Source: CBDIDH01 sp965277595
Lineage (GTDB): Bacteria > Planctomycetota > Planctomycetia > Isosphaerales > Isosphaeraceae
Length of the DNA: 64,000 nt
Reading direction: 5' to 3'
Assembly (NCBI GenBank): GCA_965277595.1
Contig: CBDIDH010000002.1
Coordinates: forward strand, 1,674,001-1,738,000
In this document: piece by piece, positions 1 to 8,522 of the stretch
How positions within the stretch are numbered: position 1 is the stretch's first letter
How the letters are laid out: each line of letters opens with the position of its first letter
Notes under the pieces: generated by a model
Databases searched by the model: none
What the model was told of the DNA's origin: nothing
The model's input: the letters and a program-made list of their open reading frames with translations, nothing else
Position numbers and translations under genes: made by a program

Positions 1-1986
1 CCGGGCGAGTTCGACTACCGGGGGTATCTCCGGGCGCAAGGGGTTCGGCTCAGGCTGACGGTCGATGAACCCTCGGGCGTCTGGAAGATTGCGGAGCCCT
101 CGTCGCAGGTTTTTGACCCGAAACGCCTTGCGTTGAGAACACTCGGCGCTGTCAGGGAGTGGAGCAAGGCCAGGCTGGAGGCAAGTCTTGATCCGTCCGT
201 GGCACCGCTGGCGGCGGCCCTGGTGCTCGGCCGTCGCGAAGGTGTCGACGAGGACGTGAACGATGCTTTCAAGCGGACGGGGACGACGCACCTGCTGGCG
301 ATCTCGGGACTGCACATGCAGGTGCTCGCTCTCGGCCTGGGCTGGGCGCTCGGGTTGATCGGGGTCGACCGGAAGGCGTCGCGGGGCCTTGTTTTGGTAG
401 CGACCGTTGCGTATGCGTTGCTGGTGGGGCTGATGCCGTCGGTGGTGAGGTCGGCGGCGATGACGGTGACCTACTGCGCCTCGGTTTATTTCGACCGCCA
501 CGGAGGACCGGCGAACACGCTGGCGATGGCCGGTCTGGTCACCCTGGCCTGGAACCCCTCGGACCTCTTCGACGTCGGCTGTCAACTCTCGTTCCTGGCC
601 GTCGCGACGATCCTCTGGGTCGGTCTTCCCCTGGCGGACCGGGCAAGCCGGGGGCGAAGGCCCGACCCGTTGACGGCCGTGGAACGCCTCTTTGAACCTT
701 CCTGGAAGCGCTGGGGTCGGAAAGGGCGTGACGGCCTGGTGTCGATGGTCGTGATCTCGACGGTTGTCTGGCTGGCGGCCCTGCCTCTGGTGGCCCTGAG
801 GTTTCACCTCGTCGCGCCGATCGGGGTGCTGCTCAATCTCCCGCTCATTCCGCTGACCTCCGCCGCGATCCTCTTTTGTGGGTCGTCGCTGGGCGTCTCG
901 ACCTTGTCCGAGCCGCTGGGCTGGCCCCTGGGTTGGATTGGCGGCGGATTACTCAAACTCACGGAAGGCATTGTACGCGGCGGCGAGCGTATGCCGTTAG
1001 GCTATACGTTCGTTGAGGAGCCTTCGTGGGTATGGACGCTTGGCCTTTACGTTCTTGGGAGCGTACTTGTCGCGCTCTGTAAGTTTGTTCGGGATGCGAG
1101 CGCGCGTAAGCTTGCCCTGGTCATGTTTGGCGTCTGGATGGCCGCGGGTTTGGGCCTGACGGTAATTCCGGGGCAGGGGGGGTCGCCCTCGGCGGAGGTG
1201 CTCGCGGTGGGGCATGGCCTGGCGGTGATCATCAAGACCGGCGACGGGCGCGCCTGGCTTTATGATTGCGGAAGGCTACGCGACCCTTCCGTCGGCCGTC
1301 GGATTGTTGCTCCCGCGCTCTGGGCGCGGGGAATTGCCCGGCTCGACGCGGTGATTCTCTCGCATGCCGATTCCGATCATTACGACGGCCTGCCCGGCCT
1401 GCTCGACCTCGTGCCGGTCGCCGAGGTTCTGGTTCCGCCTGGTTTTGCCGGACCCGCGAATCCGGGGACGTCGGAGCTTCTGGATCGGGTCCGTTCGCGG
1501 GGAATCAACGTGCGAACGGTCGTCGAGGGTGATTCCTGGTCAGCCGGCGGAACACGGTTCGACGTCCGACACCCGAACAGGGCGATGGACCTTGATACTT
1601 CGGACAACGCCCGAAGCGTCGTTCTGGACGTCTCGTATCAGGGACGGCACCTGCTCTTGACGGGCGACCTTGACGGCCCCGGCCTCGCGGCGATGGTGGC
1701 AAGGCCCGTCAAAGGGTCGATCGATGTCCTGCTCGCGCCGCATCATGGAGGGCGATCGGCCAACCCGCGTTGGTTCTACGATTGGGCCTCGCCCGCGCTG
1801 GTTGTCGCCAGCCAGCGATCACCGATTCTCGGCTCGCGCGATGCCTTGCTCGACATCCATCGGCCCATTTTACGCACCTGGAAGTCCGGCGCAATCCGCC
1901 TCATCTGGACGGATGCTGGCATCAAGGCTCAAGGATTCCTGGAACACAACGGCCCGACCGCCGAGGAAGCAATCGGGCCGAAGTGA
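1..1986 (+). CDS. comEC: ComEC/Rec2 family DNA-uptake channel protein, 5' end outside window
   Basis: Inner-membrane channel that passes single-stranded DNA into the cytosol in natural transformation. The reading frame is open from base 1 (PGEFDYRGYLRAQG, as in the soluble N-terminal domain of ComEC), so the gene starts upstream; an internal TTG at 133 is not the real start. The middle is a polytopic competence domain (TTHLLAISGLHMQVLALGLG and several membrane spans to about position 1180). The C-terminal third is a metallo-beta-lactamase-like domain with HADSDHYDG, a TGDLDG segment and APHHGG. All three blocks are in the usual order. It is followed by a convergent gene. Family call is firm; activity is inferred. 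Confidence 0.93.
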   Translation, partial: PGEFDYRGYLRAQGVRLRLTVDEPSGVWKIAEPSSQVFDPKRLALRTLGAVREWSKARLEASLDPSVAPLAAALVLGRREGVDEDVNDAFKRTGTTHLLAISGLHMQVLALGLGWALGLIGVDRKASRGLVLVATVAYALLVGLMPSVVRSAAMTVTYCASVYFDRHGGPANTLAMAGLVTLAWNPSDLFDVGCQLSFLAVATILWVGLPLADRASRGRRPDPLTAVERLFEPSWKRWGRKGRDGLVSMVVISTVVWLAALPLVALRFHLVAPIGVLLNLPLIPLTSAAILFCGSSLGVSTLSEPLGWPLGWIGGGLLKLTEGIVRGGERMPLGYTFVEEPSWVWTLGLYVLGSVLVALCKFVRDASARKLALVMFGVWMAAGLGLTVIPGQGGSPSAEVLAVGHGLAVIIKTGDGRAWLYDCGRLRDPSVGRRIVAPALWARGIARLDAVILSHADSDHYDGLPGLLDLVPVAEVLVPPGFAGPANPGTSELLDRVRSRGINVRTVVEGDSWSAGGTRFDVRHPNRAMDLDTSDNARSVVLDVSYQGRHLLLTGDLDGPGLAAMVARPVKGSIDVLLAPHHGGRSANPRWFYDWASPALVVASQRSPILGSRDALLDIHRPILRTWKSGAIRLIWTDAGIKAQGFLEHNGPTAEEAIGPK

Positions 1987-2015
1987 CGTAACTGGATCGT
2001 TTCCGAGCCGCCGGT

Positions 2016-2300
2016 TCAGGCGGGTTTCCACTGGCTTTCAACCTCGATGTGATCCTTGTTCAGGTGGACGTGGTCGTGAACCTTGGCGACCCAGGAGGTC
2101 GGGATCGTGTGGTGCTGGCCGTCGGGGCTGTCGTTCTTGGTCAGCTTGATCGTGTCGCCCTGAACGTGGTCGACCTTGCCGACCTTGGTTCCGCACGACG
2201 CGAAAACGTCCATGTGTTCCTTGATATCCGCGGGTGAGCCGACGGGTCCAACGCTCTCCGACAGCGATGCGCCGGTCTTGTTCGGGTGTTCGGCAGGCAT
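2016..2300 (-). CDS. DUF2171 domain protein
   Basis: Small soluble protein of 94 residues. The core IKEHMDVFASCGTKVGKVDHV, followed by DTIKLTKND, a His-rich PDGQHHTIP and HVHLNKDH, matches the DUF2171 family, a PRC-barrel-like fold of unknown role often found in stress-related contexts. The ATG at 2300 was chosen because AAGGAG lies nine bases before it; an upstream in-frame start at 2345 would add 15 residues without a better ribosome site. It converges on comEC with 29 bases between the stops. The function is unknown. Confidence 0.8.
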   Translation of the reverse strand: MPAEHPNKTGASLSESVGPVGSPADIKEHMDVFASCGTKVGKVDHVQGDTIKLTKNDSPDGQHHTIPTSWVAKVHDHVHLNKDHIEVESQWKPA

Positions 2301-2541
2301 GGGAGGCTTCTCCTTGGCTGGGTCTTCTTCGTCGTTCTGGATCAACGCACCTTGCGAAAGCCGGTCGCGCAGAGTTCCAACCGCTTACTGTTGGGCAAAC
2401 GGCGCGCCGGGCCGATCGATTCTGATCGTCAGTTCGTTTCATTTTCTGCTCAAGAGGGAACCGACCACGATGGGCTTCGGACGCGGTATCATGGCAAGCC
2501 TCGTGGTTGGGAAGAGGCGATGTTCGGGAGGTTTTCTCTTG

Positions 2542-2865
2542 ATGCGGCATCTGATCGCGCTGACTGTTCTTGTCGCGGCGGCAGTGCTTGAGGTTGGCGG
2601 CGATGCCCTCGTTCGCAAAGGTTTGAGCGGGGGAACTCTCGCGGTCGTCGCGGCGGGATGTGTCACGCTGGGGGGTTATGGCCTGATGGTGAATACCCTG
2701 CGCTGGGATTTTTCGAAGCTGCTGGGTGTTTACGTCGCCGTCTTCGCCGTTCTGAGCGTCTTCTGGGGCCGATTTGTGTTCAAGGAGGAGATTCCCGGGG
2801 CGACCTGGGCGGGCCTGGCCTTGATTGTCGCCGGGGGCCTGGTGATCCAGTTCGGATCGAAGTAG
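2542..2865 (+). CDS. Small four-helix transporter, SMR/EamA-like
   Basis: A 107-residue, almost wholly hydrophobic protein with four predicted membrane spans, the size of small multidrug resistance proteins. A glutamate in the first helix (AAAVLEVGGDAL) sits where SMR proteins carry their proton/substrate-binding Glu, and the last helix (GLALIVAGGLVIQFG) looks like SMR and EamA C-termini. The ATG at 2542 follows GGGAGG by 11 bases. It lies 49 bases before crcB on the same strand and may be co-transcribed. The substrate cannot be told from sequence; a guanidinium or drug exporter is possible. Confidence 0.7.
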   Translation: MRHLIALTVLVAAAVLEVGGDALVRKGLSGGTLAVVAAGCVTLGGYGLMVNTLRWDFSKLLGVYVAVFAVLSVFWGRFVFKEEIPGATWAGLALIVAGGLVIQFGSK

Positions 2866-2914
2866 CTTGTAAAGATAATTGAATCAATCAATCAAGCGAT
2901 GCGAGGTGATCGGC

Positions 2915-3448
2915 ATGAGTCAGCCCCCCTGGGGTGCGATCGTGGCGTTGTCGACGGGGGGAGTGATCGGGGTCAACGCCCGGTACTGGCTGGGCTTCTG
3001 GGTCAGTCGTTGGATCGCGAATCCGTTTCCCTGGGCGACCTTCGCCATCAACATTTCAGGGTCGTTCGCCATTGGGTTTCTGACGATACTTCTGACGCGC
3101 TGGCTGCCGCATCCGAACTTCCGGCTCGCCTTGCTGGTCGGGTTTCTGGGGGGTTACACGACCTTTTCCACGTATATGTTTGACTCCCTGGCCCTCTGGG
3201 AACGCGGCGAGATTCGCCTTGCGCTGGCGAACGTGGCCGGGAGCACCCTGGCGGGCTTGCTCGCGGTCGGACTGGGCGTCGGCCTGGCCCGTACCCTGAT
3301 TGCGTCGTCGAAGAACGCCGATTCGAAGATCGGTGTCAAGGTTGACCCGCAAGGCCCGGCAATGCCGATTTCGGAGCCTGGAAGCTATCGCGAGCCGCCC
3401 CGCGCGGTGACAACCCCCGATCCATCCGTTCCGCCGGGTGATCCATGA
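2915..3448 (+). CDS. crcB: Fluoride channel CrcB/Fluc
   Basis: Dual-topology channel that exports fluoride. Visible family hallmarks are GVNARYWLG in the first helix, the Asn-Gly-Ser block NISGSFAIGFL and GFLGGYTTFSTYMFDS, which holds the Phe-box and the sodium-site turn. Start at 2915 follows GAGGTGAT. The protein (177 residues) is longer than typical Fluc (about 125): a Pro/Ser-rich tail of about 45 residues follows the last helix. Its stop overlaps the start of the next gene (ATGA). No fluoride riboswitch is recognisable upstream. Confidence 0.9.
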   Translation: MSQPPWGAIVALSTGGVIGVNARYWLGFWVSRWIANPFPWATFAINISGSFAIGFLTILLTRWLPHPNFRLALLVGFLGGYTTFSTYMFDSLALWERGEIRLALANVAGSTLAGLLAVGLGVGLARTLIASSKNADSKIGVKVDPQGPAMPISEPGSYREPPRAVTTPDPSVPPGDP

Positions 3449-4164
3449 CCCTCTGGGTCGTTCTCGTCACCGCGGCCTGGCTGGCCGGAACGATCTCGGG
3501 GGTTCTGGGCTTCGGCGGAGCCTTGCTGTTCTTGCCTGTCCTCACGTATGCGGTCGGGACGAAGGAGGCGGTGCCGATCCTGACCGTCGCGCAGTTGCTT
3601 GGCAACCTCTCGCGGGCGGGACTTGGCTGGCGCGAGATTCAATGGCGACCGGCGCTGGTCTTCAGCGCGGGGGCCGTTCCGGCCAGCCTTCTCGGCTCGC
3701 GGATCTTCGTCGCCCTGCCACCGGGCCTGACCTCAAAGGTCATCGGCGTTTTCTTGCTGGCCTTCGTCGCCTGGCGAAGGACGGCGATCGGTCGTCGGTC
3801 GTTCCCTTCGCGTTATCTGATGGCGGCGGGAGTGGTTGTGGGCCTGATTTCCTCGATTGCCGGAAGCGCCGGTCCGCTCGGCGCCGCCGCCTTCCTGGGA
3901 CTTCGCTTGCCGCACCGCGCTTATGTCGCGAGCGAGGCCGTCTCGGCGGTTCTGATTCATCTGACCAAGAGCTTTGTTTACGAACGCCACGCGGCGCTGA
4001 CCCTCGCGGAAGTCGCCCACGGACTGGGGCTTGGTGCCGCGATGATGCTCGGCTCATGGGCCGGGCGGAGGCTGATCGACCAGATTCCCGGGTCGAGTCT
4101 GGAAACCTTGGTTGACGTCCTGCTGGCCCTTGCCGCGATCTCAATGATCTTCGAAACTTTATAG
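3445..4164 (+). CDS. TSUP (TauE/SafE) family permease
   Basis: Polytopic membrane protein of 239 residues with about seven to eight spans. The opening AGTISGVLGFGGALLFLPVL and the half-way repeat VVGLISSIAGSAGPLGAAAF are the paired glycine-rich segments typical of TauE/SafE permeases, which export sulfite, sulfonates or related anions. The start codon overlaps the crcB stop by four bases, so translation is probably coupled. The next gene is convergent, and no hairpin terminator is visible in the AT-rich 47-base gap. The substrate is unknown. Confidence 0.82.
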   Translation: MTLWVVLVTAAWLAGTISGVLGFGGALLFLPVLTYAVGTKEAVPILTVAQLLGNLSRAGLGWREIQWRPALVFSAGAVPASLLGSRIFVALPPGLTSKVIGVFLLAFVAWRRTAIGRRSFPSRYLMAAGVVVGLISSIAGSAGPLGAAAFLGLRLPHRAYVASEAVSAVLIHLTKSFVYERHAALTLAEVAHGLGLGAAMMLGSWAGRRLIDQIPGSSLETLVDVLLALAAISMIFETL

Positions 4165-4211
4165 ATAGACGAGACGGACGCGAAAATTTATGTTCAAAAA
4201 ATTCGATTCTC

Positions 4212-5627
4212 TCAAGGCAAGAGGTCGTATTCTCGGATCTTGTCGAAAAGTTGGCGGCGGCTGATGCCGAGGGTCTCGGCGGTCTTCGTGCGGTTGCCGC
4301 CGCAGGCGAGCAGGGCACGCTGGATCGCGCGACGCTCGACGTCGGCGAGAAGGGCGCGAAGCGGCAGAGAGGATGAGGGATCGGCCATCGTGGAGAGCGC
4401 GGGATCGGTCGGAGAGTCGGCGTCGAGATGCTCGGGAAGAATGGCGCGGCCACGCGCGGCGATCGCGGCGCGGGCCAGGGCGTTTTCCAACTGGCGGACG
4501 TTCCCAGGCCAGGGACGTTCGCGGACGGTCGCCAGCGCCTCGGCCGAGAGGGAAAGCTCGCCCCAGCCGTGGCGACGCTCCACCCGTCGCAAAATCGCAA
4601 TGGCCAGCGGCGGGATGTCCTCGGGGCGATCGCGGAGCGGCGGAATCACGATCCGGGCGACATTCAGCCGATAAAAGAGATCCTCGCGGAAGCGCCCGGC
4701 GGCGACCTCTTTCGAGAGATCGCGGTGCGTCGCCGAGATCACCCGGGCATCGCTCCGAAGCGTCTCGGTGCCGCCGACGCGCTCGAATTCGCGCTGCTGG
4801 AGAACCCTGAGAATCTTGGCCTGGGCCGAGAGGGGCAGCTCGCCCACCTCGTCGAGAAAGATCGTTCCGCCCGAGGCACGCTCGAACCGGCCGGGGCGCT
4901 GGCGGTCGGCCCCGGTGAACGCCCCGCGCTCGTGGCCGAAAAGCTCGCTCTCAATCAAGCCCTCGGGCAAGGCCCCGCAGTTCACCCGGATGAACGGCCC
5001 AGAGGCTCGGGCCGAGTGTCGATGCAAGGCCGAGGCGACCAGCTCCTTGCCCGTTCCACTCTCGCCGACGATGAGGACGGCCGCGTCGGTCGCCGCGGCC
5101 AGGCCAATCGCCTTGAAGACCTCGCGCATCGCGCCGCTCCGGCCGATCAGTTCGGGCTCGGCGTCGGTTTCTTTCTCGGTCACGTCAATGCCTGAAGGTT
5201 CGTCGTCGGCCGACTGAGCCCGGAGCGCCTTGACCTCAAAAGCCAGAGCGCGCTGGCGAAGTGCGCGCTGAAGGGTGAGCAAGACCTCGTCGAGGTCGAA
5301 AGGTTTGCTCAGGTAATCATACGCTCCGCGTCGCATTGCCTCGATGGCCGCGGCCGAGCCGCCGAAGGCCGTGACGACAATCACCGGCAGGTCGGCCAGG
5401 GCGGGGCCAAGCTCGCCAAGGACCGCGAGACCGTCGCGGCCGGGCATCTTGAGGTCGAGAAGGACCGCGTCGGGGTTCTCGGCCCGGATCGAGGCGAGAG
5501 CCTCGTTGCCGTCGGTCGCTTCCAGGGCGAGATAGCCCTCGGCGCGGAGGAGGCGGACGAGGTTCCGTCGGATCGTCAGATCGTCGTCGGCGACAAGGAC
5601 GGTCGCGGGGGCCTTGGGTTCGGTCAC
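4212..5627 (-). CDS. NtrC-family sigma-54-dependent response regulator
   Basis: Cytoplasmic transcription activator of 471 residues. An N-terminal receiver carries the acidic pocket (ADDD) and phospho-acceptor Asp58 (LLDLKMPG). The AAA+ domain has Walker A GESGTGKE, the GAFTGA loop that contacts sigma-54, and Walker B TIFLDEVGEL. A Fis-type helix-turn-helix ends the protein (GGNRTKTAETLGISRRQLF). All key motifs are intact. The kinase gene upstream overlaps it by four bases (ATGA), so the pair is a two-component system. Its target promoters cannot be identified in this window. Confidence 0.95.
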   Translation of the reverse strand: MTEPKAPATVLVADDDLTIRRNLVRLLRAEGYLALEATDGNEALASIRAENPDAVLLDLKMPGRDGLAVLGELGPALADLPVIVVTAFGGSAAAIEAMRRGAYDYLSKPFDLDEVLLTLQRALRQRALAFEVKALRAQSADDEPSGIDVTEKETDAEPELIGRSGAMREVFKAIGLAAATDAAVLIVGESGTGKELVASALHRHSARASGPFIRVNCGALPEGLIESELFGHERGAFTGADRQRPGRFERASGGTIFLDEVGELPLSAQAKILRVLQQREFERVGGTETLRSDARVISATHRDLSKEVAAGRFREDLFYRLNVARIVIPPLRDRPEDIPPLAIAILRRVERRHGWGELSLSAEALATVRERPWPGNVRQLENALARAAIAARGRAILPEHLDADSPTDPALSTMADPSSSLPLRALLADVERRAIQRALLACGGNRTKTAETLGISRRQLFDKIREYDLLP

Positions 5628-7102
5628 GAGAGGTCTCCGTGGTTGCGAGCGGCCGGAAGGGTGAGCGTGAAGACCGCGCCTCGGCCGTCGGCGCGGTTGG
5701 CCGCGCGGAGGTCGCCGCGATGCGCCAGGGCAATCTCGCGGGCGATCGCCAGGCCAAGGCCGGTTCCCTCGGCCTTCGTCGTATAAAAGGGCTCAAAAAG
5801 GTGGCCGATGACCTCGGGAGCAAGGCCCGGCCCCGTGTCGGCGACGCTGGCGACGATCGATCGCCGGGCGGGATCGGAGCGGGTCGAGAGCCGAAGGGTC
5901 CCGCCCGAGCCGGTCATCGCCTGCACGGAGTTCGCCGTCAGGTTGCGGACGACCTGCAAGAGCGCGGGGGGAGCCATCGAGACCTCGGGAAGGCCCGGCT
6001 CAAGATCGATCTCGACGTTCACCCCGGCGCAACCTGCCGGGCCGGCGACGAGTCGGGCGGCCTCGTGAAAGACGGCGTTGAGGTCGGACGGGGCCATCTC
6101 CTGGGCATCCGCCCGAGAGAACTGCAAGAGCCGCGAAACGATGGCTTCGAGCCGGTCCACCTCGCGGACGAGTCCTTCGAGCGACTCAGGGTCGCAGGCA
6201 AACCCGCGCTGCCAGAGCTGCGCGGTGGACCGGATACCGGCCAGGGGGTTGCGGACCTCGTGGGCGACCCCCGCGAGCAGCTTGCCGAGCGCCGCGAGGC
6301 GTTCGCTGCGCCGCAGTTCGGTTTGCAGCCGGGCGCGCTCGTCGGCCTGGCGGCGGACGGTTCGCGCCAGGCCCGCCGTGAGCGCGAACGAGAGCGCGAC
6401 GCCGCCAAGCGCCAGCGCCGTGGCGAGCCGGTAGCCCTGAACCGACCGATCCACGAAGAGGGGGTCCACCAGCCTGGTCATGACCCAGGTGGCGCCGACG
6501 ACCCGGCCGTCAAACGAGACGGGGGCCGTGCGAATGGCGACGGTGACGGGTCGCGCGCCCTCGACCTCCTCGACCGAGAAAAGCACCTGCCGCTTGCGGA
6601 TCGCGGCGTCGACCTGGATGTCGATCAGGTCGGCCTCGACGGGGGGGAGATTCGACCCGATCCGCCCTCGGCTCGGCCGGTCGGCCTGTGGTTTCGCCTT
6701 TTTCTTCCCGGCGGCCTTCTCGCGGTCTCTCGGCGGCAAGGGGGCCGTGCCAAGAAAGCTCTTGAAGCGGAGGACGAGGAAGCCCCCTTCAACCTCCTCG
6801 CGCCGCGCGAGTGCCTTGGCCGACTGGGCCGAGAGGTCGCGATCGAGCGCGGCGCGGGTGGGTTCCTCGGGGAAGTCGGGAAACTCACCGGCCTGGCCGA
6901 TGATCGCCCGGCCGCGGTCGGCAAGCTCGTCTCCGGCGAGGTCGAGCATCTGCTTCGCCTCGGACCGCCTCCGCTCGCGCGCGACGACCGAGGCCCCGGT
7001 TGCCCAGAGAGCGACCAGCGCCGCGACAAAGAGCGCCGCGACCGCCCCGACCTGGACGCCCAGCGGCACGCGAATCCCGCGCGGAAACGATCGCATGTTC
7101 AA
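5624..7102 (-). CDS. Membrane sensor histidine kinase, partner of the NtrC-type regulator
   Basis: A 492-residue kinase with one N-terminal span (about residues 15-37), an extracytoplasmic sensor region containing a Lys-rich stretch (KAAGKKKAKP), a second span near residues 230-250, the HisKA H-box (AGVAHEVRNPLAGI) and an HATPase domain with NSVQAM, DTGPGLAPE and GTGLGLAIA. The sensor region resembles no family I can name, so the stimulus is unknown. It overlaps the response-regulator gene by four bases. It is preceded by a divergent intergenic region containing a heptamer element. Confidence 0.93.
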   Translation of the reverse strand: MNMRSFPRGIRVPLGVQVGAVAALFVAALVALWATGASVVARERRRSEAKQMLDLAGDELADRGRAIIGQAGEFPDFPEEPTRAALDRDLSAQSAKALARREEVEGGFLVLRFKSFLGTAPLPPRDREKAAGKKKAKPQADRPSRGRIGSNLPPVEADLIDIQVDAAIRKRQVLFSVEEVEGARPVTVAIRTAPVSFDGRVVGATWVMTRLVDPLFVDRSVQGYRLATALALGGVALSFALTAGLARTVRRQADERARLQTELRRSERLAALGKLLAGVAHEVRNPLAGIRSTAQLWQRGFACDPESLEGLVREVDRLEAIVSRLLQFSRADAQEMAPSDLNAVFHEAARLVAGPAGCAGVNVEIDLEPGLPEVSMAPPALLQVVRNLTANSVQAMTGSGGTLRLSTRSDPARRSIVASVADTGPGLAPEVIGHLFEPFYTTKAEGTGLGLAIAREIALAHRGDLRAANRADGRGAVFTLTLPAARNHGDLS

Positions 7103-7195
7103 GACCCTTCGCCATCCCGAACCGACCGACTCCGGCGTCCGGTCTCACTCACTCAAGCCTAGCAAAACTCTCGCCGCGCCCTGATCAGGCGAAAG

Positions 7196-7287
7196 GACCG
7201 ATGACCAATGACCAATGAACGAGGGCCGATGGCCGAGGGCCGAGCATTCCGCGCTTCGGTCATTGGTCATTGTCCATTGGTCATCAT
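7196..7287. repeat. Inverted heptamer element 1
   Basis: Left arm of seven units in exact 7-nt register from 7196 to 7244 (GACCGAT, GACCAAT twice, GAACGAG, GGCCGAT, GGCCGAG twice). After a short spacer comes an inverted right arm from 7254 (CTTCGGT, CATTGGT, CATTGTC, CATTGGT). It lies in the 416-base divergent gap between the histidine kinase and the exported helical protein. The rest of that gap shows no gene or clear promoter. Confidence 0.85.
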
Positions 7288-7518
7288 TCCTCCGGCGCCG
7301 AGCCGGTTGGGCGGAAAACCCCCACCAGCGTCGGGGGGATTCCGCCCGATTTTGAGAGGAATTGCAAAAAAGACACGGAAAAACGGCTCTTTTCGGTCGT
7401 GGCATCGGCCGTGCGTTAGTGCGTTAGGAAGTCTCTCGACCGGCCGGGACGACTGGAGTGGCCGGCGGATCGCATCGGACCTCGTGTCATCCAAAGAGAA
7501 GTCAAAAGGAGACGACCC

Positions 7519-8328
7519 ATGTTGAAGATTGCCGCGGCGGCCACATCCGTCCTGATCAGCCTTGGCCTGACCGCCTTTTTCCCGCCACCCCCTCCCGACG
7601 GCGACGGACCGCCGCCGCCGAAGTCAAAGCCCGGCCCGAAGGGGAAGCCTGACCCCAAGAAGAAGGACGCCCCCGGGCCGAGAGGCGACCTGAGGCGGGC
7701 CTATGACCTGCTCCGTCGCCTTCGAGCGGGCGAAGGGGCCGCGGGCAAGGCCGAGGAACGCGTTCGAGACTGGACCGAGCGGGCCTCGAAATACTACCGC
7801 GACGGCCTCAAGGCGCTCGACGACGGCGACGACTTCCTCGCTCACGAATATGGAGCGATCGCCCACGACCTCGCCCGAGCCACCGATCACGCTCAGCACG
7901 CCGCGCTCTTTGATCGCCGCGATCCCGACCTGCCCCCGCCCCCCGACGTGAACGGTCCCGACGACGCCCGCGAACGGGCTCGACGCGATCTCAACCGCGC
8001 CTTCGAACGGATCACCGAGGAATCGAAGGCGGACATCAAGGGAGCTGATTTCTATCACAAGGCGGCCCGCGACCTTTATTCCGCCGCGAGGCGTGACCTG
8101 GAGGCCGGACGCGACGACCGCGGCGGTGAACTCGCCCGCGCCGCCGAGGCGATGACCCACGTCAGCGACCACCTCGGCCACATCGCCGACGGCCCGCCGC
8201 CGCGCCGGGAACGGCCCGAACACAAGGAAAAGGAAAAAGAGAAGGAAAAAGAGAAAGAAAAGGAACGCCGAGCCGAGCGGAGAGAGTCGGACCTGCCTCC
8301 GCCGCTCCCGACGCTTGAAGACCGCTGA
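7519..8328 (+). CDS. Exported, charged helical protein with internal duplication
   Basis: Protein of 269 residues with an N-terminal signal-like segment (LKIAAAATSVLISLGLTAFF) followed by a Pro/Lys-rich linker. Two helical units look related: one around YYRDGLKALDDGDDFLAHEY...ARATDHAQHA, the other around LYSAARRDLEAGRDDRGGEL...MTHVSDHLGHIAD. The C-terminus carries a run of alternating Lys and Glu and ends in a Pro-rich tail. No family was recognised; a planctomycete-specific envelope protein is likely. The start at 7519 follows AAAGGAGACG. A strong terminator follows directly. Confidence 0.75.
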   Translation: MLKIAAAATSVLISLGLTAFFPPPPPDGDGPPPPKSKPGPKGKPDPKKKDAPGPRGDLRRAYDLLRRLRAGEGAAGKAEERVRDWTERASKYYRDGLKALDDGDDFLAHEYGAIAHDLARATDHAQHAALFDRRDPDLPPPPDVNGPDDARERARRDLNRAFERITEESKADIKGADFYHKAARDLYSAARRDLEAGRDDRGGELARAAEAMTHVSDHLGHIADGPPPRRERPEHKEKEKEKEKEKEKERRAERRESDLPPPLPTLEDR

Positions 8329-8338
8329 GAACGTCCGG

Positions 8339-8373
8339 GGCCGGGGCTATCAGGAGAGCCCCGGCCTTTTTTT
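8339..8373 (+). terminator. Rho-independent terminator
   Basis: A perfect 10-bp stem (GGCCGGGGCT paired with AGCCCCGGCC) with an 8-base loop is followed directly by seven T residues. It lies 10 bases after the stop of the exported helical protein gene. Confidence 0.93.
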
Positions 8374-8429
8374 GAGACTGTTGGCAAAGAGGACTGAGCA
8401 AGAGCCTGGGAAGAACGTCTCGGTTTAAT

Positions 8430-8494
8430 GGTCAATGACCAATGACCAATGATGAAAGCGTTTAGAGATTTTTTGGTCATCGGCCATTGGTCAT
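8430..8494. repeat. Inverted heptamer element 2
   Basis: Left arm GGTCAAT, GACCAAT, GACCAAT (8430-8450), spacer of about 20 bases, right arm TTTTGGT, CATCGGC, CATTGGT (8471-8491). It sits between the terminator and the first MFS gene, ending about 30 bases before the start codon, so it is likely in the 5' leader or promoter region. Confidence 0.82.
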
Positions 8495-8522
8495 CAGAAA
8501 AACCAAATCGCAAAGGATCGGC

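Noticed and set aside
2866..2914. Fluoride riboswitch before crcB
   Set aside because: The gap is 49 bases and lacks the conserved riboswitch core; the gene is likely in an operon with the upstream transporter.
5639..7162. Long plus-strand frame opposite the histidine kinase
   Set aside because: Shadow of a gene with all kinase motifs.
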